From Trichaptum fuscoviolaceum (taxonomy: Eukaryota > Basidiomycota > Agaricomycetes > Hymenochaetales > Trichaptaceae): a DNA stretch of 64,000 bases. The position numbers and the translations under genes were made by a program. Where the stretch lies: contig CAJSYZ010000007.1 in NCBI GenBank assembly GCA_910574455.1, positions 3,851,773 through 3,915,772 on the forward strand, written 5' to 3'. Positions within the stretch are counted from its first letter, which is position 1; every line of letters begins with the position of its first letter. Under the pieces are notes generated by a model. That model was not told the DNA's origin, made no database searches, and saw only the letters and a program-made list of their open reading frames with translations. Shown one piece after another: positions 59,101 to 64,000 of this stretch.

Positions 59101-61381
59101 GATGAGCTCCGAAAAGGCGGTGGAAATGCTTTCTCAAGGAGAATGGCTGTCTATGTATGTTTTTTTTTCTGCATTCAAGAACGATGGCATCGCTGAGTAG
59201 ATATCAGGGATGTCGAGGATAATCGAGCTAAATCCCCGAAGGGGATGCTTTCAGCTCTTAATCGCTCGACAGCTGTCGGAGATCCACGTATGTACTACAA
59301 TAACTTGCAGTCTGTCCGCAAAAATCATTGAGCAATCTTTCAGCCCCGACCATATTATTAAACCTAGTTGAGGTTATTGATGGTAATTCTTTTCTGTCTT
59401 CTCTTTAAGTTCATCTGAATAATGTCTTCAGGTTTTACCTTGAGTCTGTCAGGAAAAGGTGGAAACGTAGTAGACACCGGACAACTTAGGACATTCCTAG
59501 CCGCGGTCTTGACCCCTGGAATCGATGATCAGATTGACCGGCTTGCTGCTGATTTTTTGGGGAGATCTGGTTCAAGTGTTTCGATCGGCATATTTGAGTA
59601 TGTTTTAGTCGCCGTTTCTGCATCGCATTTGCTAACCCTTTTAAAGTAACCATAAGAGCCAGCAGTTACACCACATCAAGAACGCACACGGCGCTTGGCA
59701 AATCTCTCCTGAAGTCACCGCGTCCCGTCTTTTGATTGCAGCCTCTGTTTTGCGTGTACTCATGAATATTGGAGGTGAATGGCAACCCTCTAATTGACCT
59801 CCTGATTTTTCTAAATTTTGTGGATAGGCTACGAAGACCCAGCAAGTCTGCTTCTATCCTTCCTGACGACAGCCCTACCTACCCACGTCGGACCCATGTA
59901 TCAACCTCCGAGTTTGCCTTTTTTGGCTTATCACTGGACGGAGTCCTCAGGTACGCTGCGAGAAACCACCCTTATTTGCATATCTTGACCCCAAGTCAGT
60001 CGCAGAGATTCGACTAGCGGGTAAGCTGCTGTTCGAAAGCGAGGTATCCCGACTTCAAGACGATGATATCATCTCGATCGTCGAACAATGGCAACATAGA
60101 TGTACGATTGTGTTTGATGAGCTACACGATAATACGATGTCTAACGAAATTCGTAGTGCCTTGCGTCCTCCCTGACGTCGAGAAGCAGACACGAAGAGCA
60201 GCACTAGCTCTCACGATATGCGGCAATATAGCGATCGAAAAATACAGTTTACTGTCGACAACGTAAGTAGGTCAATAGGTTTGAGCGACAATGGTTTACA
60301 ACCTTCTATCAGCACGATTACAGATATATCGAAATCCATTTCACTATATCTTTACGACGATTCGTCGCCCTATCGAGTGCTAGCTATCGATCTGTGTTCC
60401 CGTGGCTTCGACACCTGGCAGCAGCACTTCGACGCAATGGAAGCCCTTCGTTCTCTCTTTATACTTGCTACTTCAGCCCGTAAAGAGTCCATTCATGTTC
60501 GTAACCCGGGACCGCAAGCTCGCATGGCTGTCCTGCAAATTGCATCGAGCAATAGCCCCTTGTTCATGACTACTCTGTCATTAGATATCCTTCATCCTCG
60601 ATCGATAGAATACAGCAAGTCTGTCATGCAGATTATCGCATTTCTGATTAGAAAGGCGAGTGCATGATGTGCTTACTTGTGGCACCCGAAAAACTAAACT
60701 GAAAGTACGCGTCCAGAAACCCTTGGTGCTATATCCTAATTTGCCGCGTTTGATGGAAGCTGTGGTCAAGTCGCTTGATCCGGGCTCGACCGCAGATCGC
60801 GAGGCAGTGTTAGATTCTGTCACTGAAATCATCGCGCTAGTTGTGCAAACGTAAGTTGCATTAGGTCAAGCCTTGACTGAAGCTCAGTAGGATTTCTAGT
60901 TTCCCAACTGTCGAGTTTCACTCAGCGAGTCAGCGCCTTGCAGTGGGGACAAGCGAGGGTGCTGTAATCATGTACGACTTGAAGACCGCAACCCGGCTAT
61001 ACGTCTTAGAAGGCCACCGGAAGAGGCTAGCTGGAATCAGCTTCTCTCCCGACGGACGACGTCTGATTACTTTGTCCATTGAAGAGAGTGTTCTTCTCGT
61101 CTGGAAGGTTGGCTCGAGCTTCACGAGCTTCTTCCATCCGGGTGCACCGCCCAGACAAGGGCATAGCGGGTCAGCCCCCTACAAGACTTTTCCGACCGTA
61201 CTGGGAGGTGATGGTGAGGAGACATCATTAATTACTATCGATATCTACTCAATAGATCTGATGTTTGTTCGCAGTACGGATGTCTGTGGAGGATACACTT
61301 GAAGATATTCGCTTTGATTGGCACTCGAGTCGTAGTGTGCAAGTTAGCATACGCGAAGCAGTGTTCACTTTCAGTACGTGA
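56134..61381 (+). CDS. WDR7/rabconnectin-3-beta-like WD40 protein
   Basis: Large WD40 protein; animal relatives associate with V-ATPase regulation through the rabconnectin complex. The ATG at 56134 starts MESDLIIPFVLQGSSETG and the first propeller blades, including WGVVVGSSDGGLFVFQP. A Ser-rich insert of about 200 residues follows with a coiled piece (VDFEEEQERMKDMLGDRVV). Further blades are split over many small exons: GKSYIIGGGDDGSVNFWDM, LMLLYADGRARLWDVKTREFWRS. A helical middle region precedes the final two blades, LAVGTSEGAVIMYDLKTATRLYVLEGHRKRLAGISFSPDGRRLITLS, the part most like WDR7. The last exon restores frame to a TGA ending at 61381. Several exon borders in 57000-60800 were not fixed, so treat the span as the gene and not an exact model. 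Confidence 0.82.
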
Positions 61382-61712
61382 CGGCGTATGTTCAGTTCCA
61401 TCCGACAGTAGTATATTTCCTTACCTTCTTAGCTATCTCCAAGATAATTTCATTTAGAAGATGCAGAAGACTAATGCTTCGACTTCGATTCGTGTCTGTG
61501 CTTCTTGGCCAAAATTAACCAGCAGCCTAGTTGTCACTTGACGCTACGCTATGGTTCGAACCCCTTCTGAAGTACGATTCTTCATGCTGGCCTCCGTCAT
61601 GTGGTGTGGACTATCTGTATGTTATCTCACTTGTGCTGGAAGGTACTTATAAACTCCTGTCCTGGATTATGGAGTGTGCTTATCCGTTCCCCTACTTCTG
61701 GATTGCCTAATC
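61382..61712. promoter_or_regulatory. Upstream region of the hexosaminidase gene
   Basis: TATAAA at 61648-61653 lies about 60 bp before the ATG at 61713. GGTTCGAACC at 61553-61562 resembles a tRNA T-loop but the rest of a tRNA is lacking. Confidence 0.45.
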
Positions 61713-64000
61713 ATGCAAAGACGCTATTGTGTTGCATCATGTCTTCTGTTATGCTTGACATACCCTTGCTTTTCAATCTGGCCAGCTCCACGATCAATAA
61801 CAACCGGGCAACAAACCCTGCTCCTCTCTTCTCAATTTTCCATCGTCTCCGCTTTAAAAAATACACCTGACGATCTCTCACAAGCAATCTCACGCACTCA
61901 TTCACGTTTGCTGTTGGACAACCTGGGCCGTCTGGTCGTAGGCAGGGGATCATCTGACTCTCCTTCTCTGCAATCTGCGCATGCATTATCGACGTTACGG
62001 TTGTCGCTAACTAGTGGTGCTTCGGTTCGAAGTATATCAGACGAGTCAATAATGAGCCTCGGAGAGAGGAGTGAAGGTTACACACTGTTAGTACCTGCAA
62101 GTGGTGCGGAGGCTGTGATTACCGCGAACTCGACGCTAGGGATCTTAAGAGGTTTGTCCACTTTCGAACAGTTGTGGTATGCAGTGGATGGCCGGGTGTA
62201 CGCAGTTGGCATGCCTTTGAATGTGGTGGACGAGCCCGTTTACGTGAGAATCTCCCTTCTCCCTCTACTTGAATGAGTATTGCTGATAAGAGTAGCCGTA
62301 TCGAGGGTTTGGATTGGATACATCGAGAAACTAGTACGTTAGTTCAGTTAATTTCGACTGTGCTCCTTTGACTCACTCCAACGCGAAAAGCTTTTCAGTT
62401 TCTGACATTCAAAGGACATTAGACACTATGAGCTGGGTCAAGGTTTGACTTTCATTACATTCATCGAAATACCTATATCAATGTCATCTCATAAACTTAG
62501 CTCAACACGTTGTACTGGCACGTCGTTGACGCACAAAGTTTTCCACTCGAGGTCGAGGCGTTTCCGGAATTATCGAGGTTAGGCGCGTATTCCGAGTCGG
62601 CTATATACTCTCAAAGTGATGTTCAAGAAATTATATCATATGCTGCTGCGGTGAGCTGCCATAAACTCCTAATCACAAGAATAATACTAGAAGGGGGATA
62701 AGCGAGGTATTGATGTGGTGCTCGTGAGTTACGGATATTGGTAGTCACACATGTGTATTGATACTGCTGCTCCAGGAACTGGATACGCCCGGTCATGAAA
62801 CAGCTATTGGGCTCTCTCATCCCGAACATGTAGCTTGCTATCTTGCTTCCCCATGGGCCGACTATGCTAGTGGTGAGTTCGTCCTGCCATACGTACACCA
62901 TTCCGATAGAATTCAATATCGAGCGCATTGTTCTAGAGCCCCCCGCGGGTCAACTCCGCTTAGCTACACCCTCTACTATCAACTTCACGACAAGCCTCGT
63001 CGCGTCAGTGGCTAAGAACTTCCGATCCTCGCTCTTCAGCACGGGAGGGGACGAGGTCAACACGAACTGCTATGCGCAAGACAATCAGACACAGACAGAT
63101 TTGGCGGAGTCAGGGCTAAACCTCGACGAGGCTTTAGATGCGTTCTTGCATGCGACACACGCAGTTCTGACCGACATGGGGAAAGGTCAAATTGTTAAAG
63201 AAGGTGAGTTATTCGGCTATGGGGTGCTCATGAAGGAGGGAATTTAATAACCTGAAACGCTGATGACAGATATGATATTGAAACACAATACGACGCTTCC
63301 AAACTCGACGATCGCAGTGTGGGTTTAGCGCGTAGCGCGTGTCTTGTGGTGCTCTTACTGACCGTTTTTATGAATACAGCGTTTGGATCTCGTCACAGGA
63401 TGCAAAGAATGTCACCGCTAGAGGATACAGGATTATCCATCAACCATCGGATTACTTCTATCTTGTTAGTGTTATGCTTGGGTACATTTGATGGTCAGCA
63501 CTGAGAATGTCTCCCCACAGGATTGCGGTGGAGGGGAATGGCTCGGAGATGATATTTCTGGGTATATATCTACTCATACCCCGCGTATCAAAAGAAAAAC
63601 AATTGATAGTGTCGAACAGAAATAGCTGGTGCGACCCCTTCAAGTCCTGGCAGCGTGTAAGTCGAGACCACTTTCTATGCGACACGAGACATTTCTTCTT
63701 ACTTCGCAAATGATGGCTACCCGCCACGTCCCCGCCACTGATAGATCTATTCCTTCGAGCCGTTAGCAAATTTGACGGCCGAGGAGGCCCAGTTGGTTCT
63801 CGGAGGTCTGTTCGGGACTTCTCTATCACTTCTATCATTCCATGGCTTCTTACTAGGGTTCTTTGAATATTTAGGACAAATTCCGCTGTGGTCTGAGCAA
63901 TCATCGCCGGCAAATCTTGATTCCATCGTATGGCCTCGCGCCGCCAGTGCGGCGGAGGTGTTCTGGACAGGAGGAATGTCTAACAACATGCCGCTGAACG
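61713..64000 (+). CDS. Secreted beta-N-acetylhexosaminidase, GH20 (3' end outside window)
   Basis: Releases terminal N-acetylglucosamine from chitin oligomers and glycans, with a likely role in wall turnover. MQRRYCVASCLLLCLTYPCFS is a signal peptide; an earlier in-frame codon at 61674 was rejected for it. IWPAPRSI and the N-terminal GH20b domain follow, then PYRGFGLDTSRNYF, TLDTMSWVKLNTLYWHVVDAQSFPLE and ELDTPGHE. STGGDEVNTNCY holds the Asp-Glu pair, in which Asp positions the acetamido group that attacks and Glu is the acid/base. Near the end VLGGQIPLWSEQ and VWPRAASAAEVFW are the conserved active-site Trp segments. At least nine introns are implied. The gene continues past 64000; about the last 60-80 residues are missing. 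Confidence 0.92.

Noticed and set aside
61540..61575. GGTTCGAACC as the T-loop of a tRNA gene
   Set aside because: The 70 bases before it do not form an acceptor stem, D-arm or anticodon arm.

Overview
This is a nuclear DNA window from a basidiomycete fungus, most likely an agaricomycete (mushroom-forming) species. The evidence is dense genes on both strands, many phase-variable introns of about 45-110 nt with GTRNGT...YAG borders, and protein families typical of Agaricomycetes: secreted histidine acid phosphatases, coiled-coil/F-box/LRR proteins and a lineage-type seven-helix membrane protein. The species cannot be named from the sequence. All exon models here were built by eye from splice sites and conserved protein segments, so small exons may be off.

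Layout. 1-369: end of a short-chain dehydrogenase. 715-1593: exosome subunit RRP40. 2180-4690 (-): unknown helical protein. 4921-5449: a Tc1/mariner-type MITE with 75-bp inverted ends. 6046-7224 (-): unknown membrane protein. 7690-8865: G-patch protein. 8904-10720 (-): histidine acid phosphatase 1. 11397-13586 (-): F-box protein. 15536-16964 (-): PQ-loop vacuolar amino-acid transporter. 17250-21777: MSH5. 22044-23093 (-): hypothetical. 23416-24636: mitochondrial phosphate carrier. 24960-30344 (-): RICTOR-type TORC2 subunit. 30593-31351: complex I NDUFS4. 31667-35054: prolyl oligopeptidase. 35895-36727: ribosomal protein uL22. 37621-38785: Pro/His/Gln-rich hypothetical. 39100-39564 (-): mitochondrial uS8. 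40244-41593: multi-pass membrane RING protein. 42464-44183: orphan seven-helix protein. 46001-50115: NAD-dependent glutamate dehydrogenase. 50632-52435 (-) and 53627-55458 (+): a head-to-head pair of acid phosphatases paralogous to the first. 56134-61381: WDR7/rabconnectin-like WD40 protein. 61713 to the window end: GH20 beta-hexosaminidase, cut off by the window.

Most of the window is conserved housekeeping: RNA decay, translation, mitochondrial import and respiration, TORC2 signalling, meiosis and nitrogen catabolism. Divergent pairs share short promoters; the one between 22044-23093 and the phosphate carrier has a TGACGTCA site and two ACGCGT boxes. The accessory material is the MITE, the three-copy acid phosphatase family, the membrane-RING plus seven-helix pair at 40-44 kb, and three proteins I cannot assign. 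I see no CRISPR array, no convincing tRNA or rRNA gene, no autonomous transposon, and no clear secondary-metabolite cluster.
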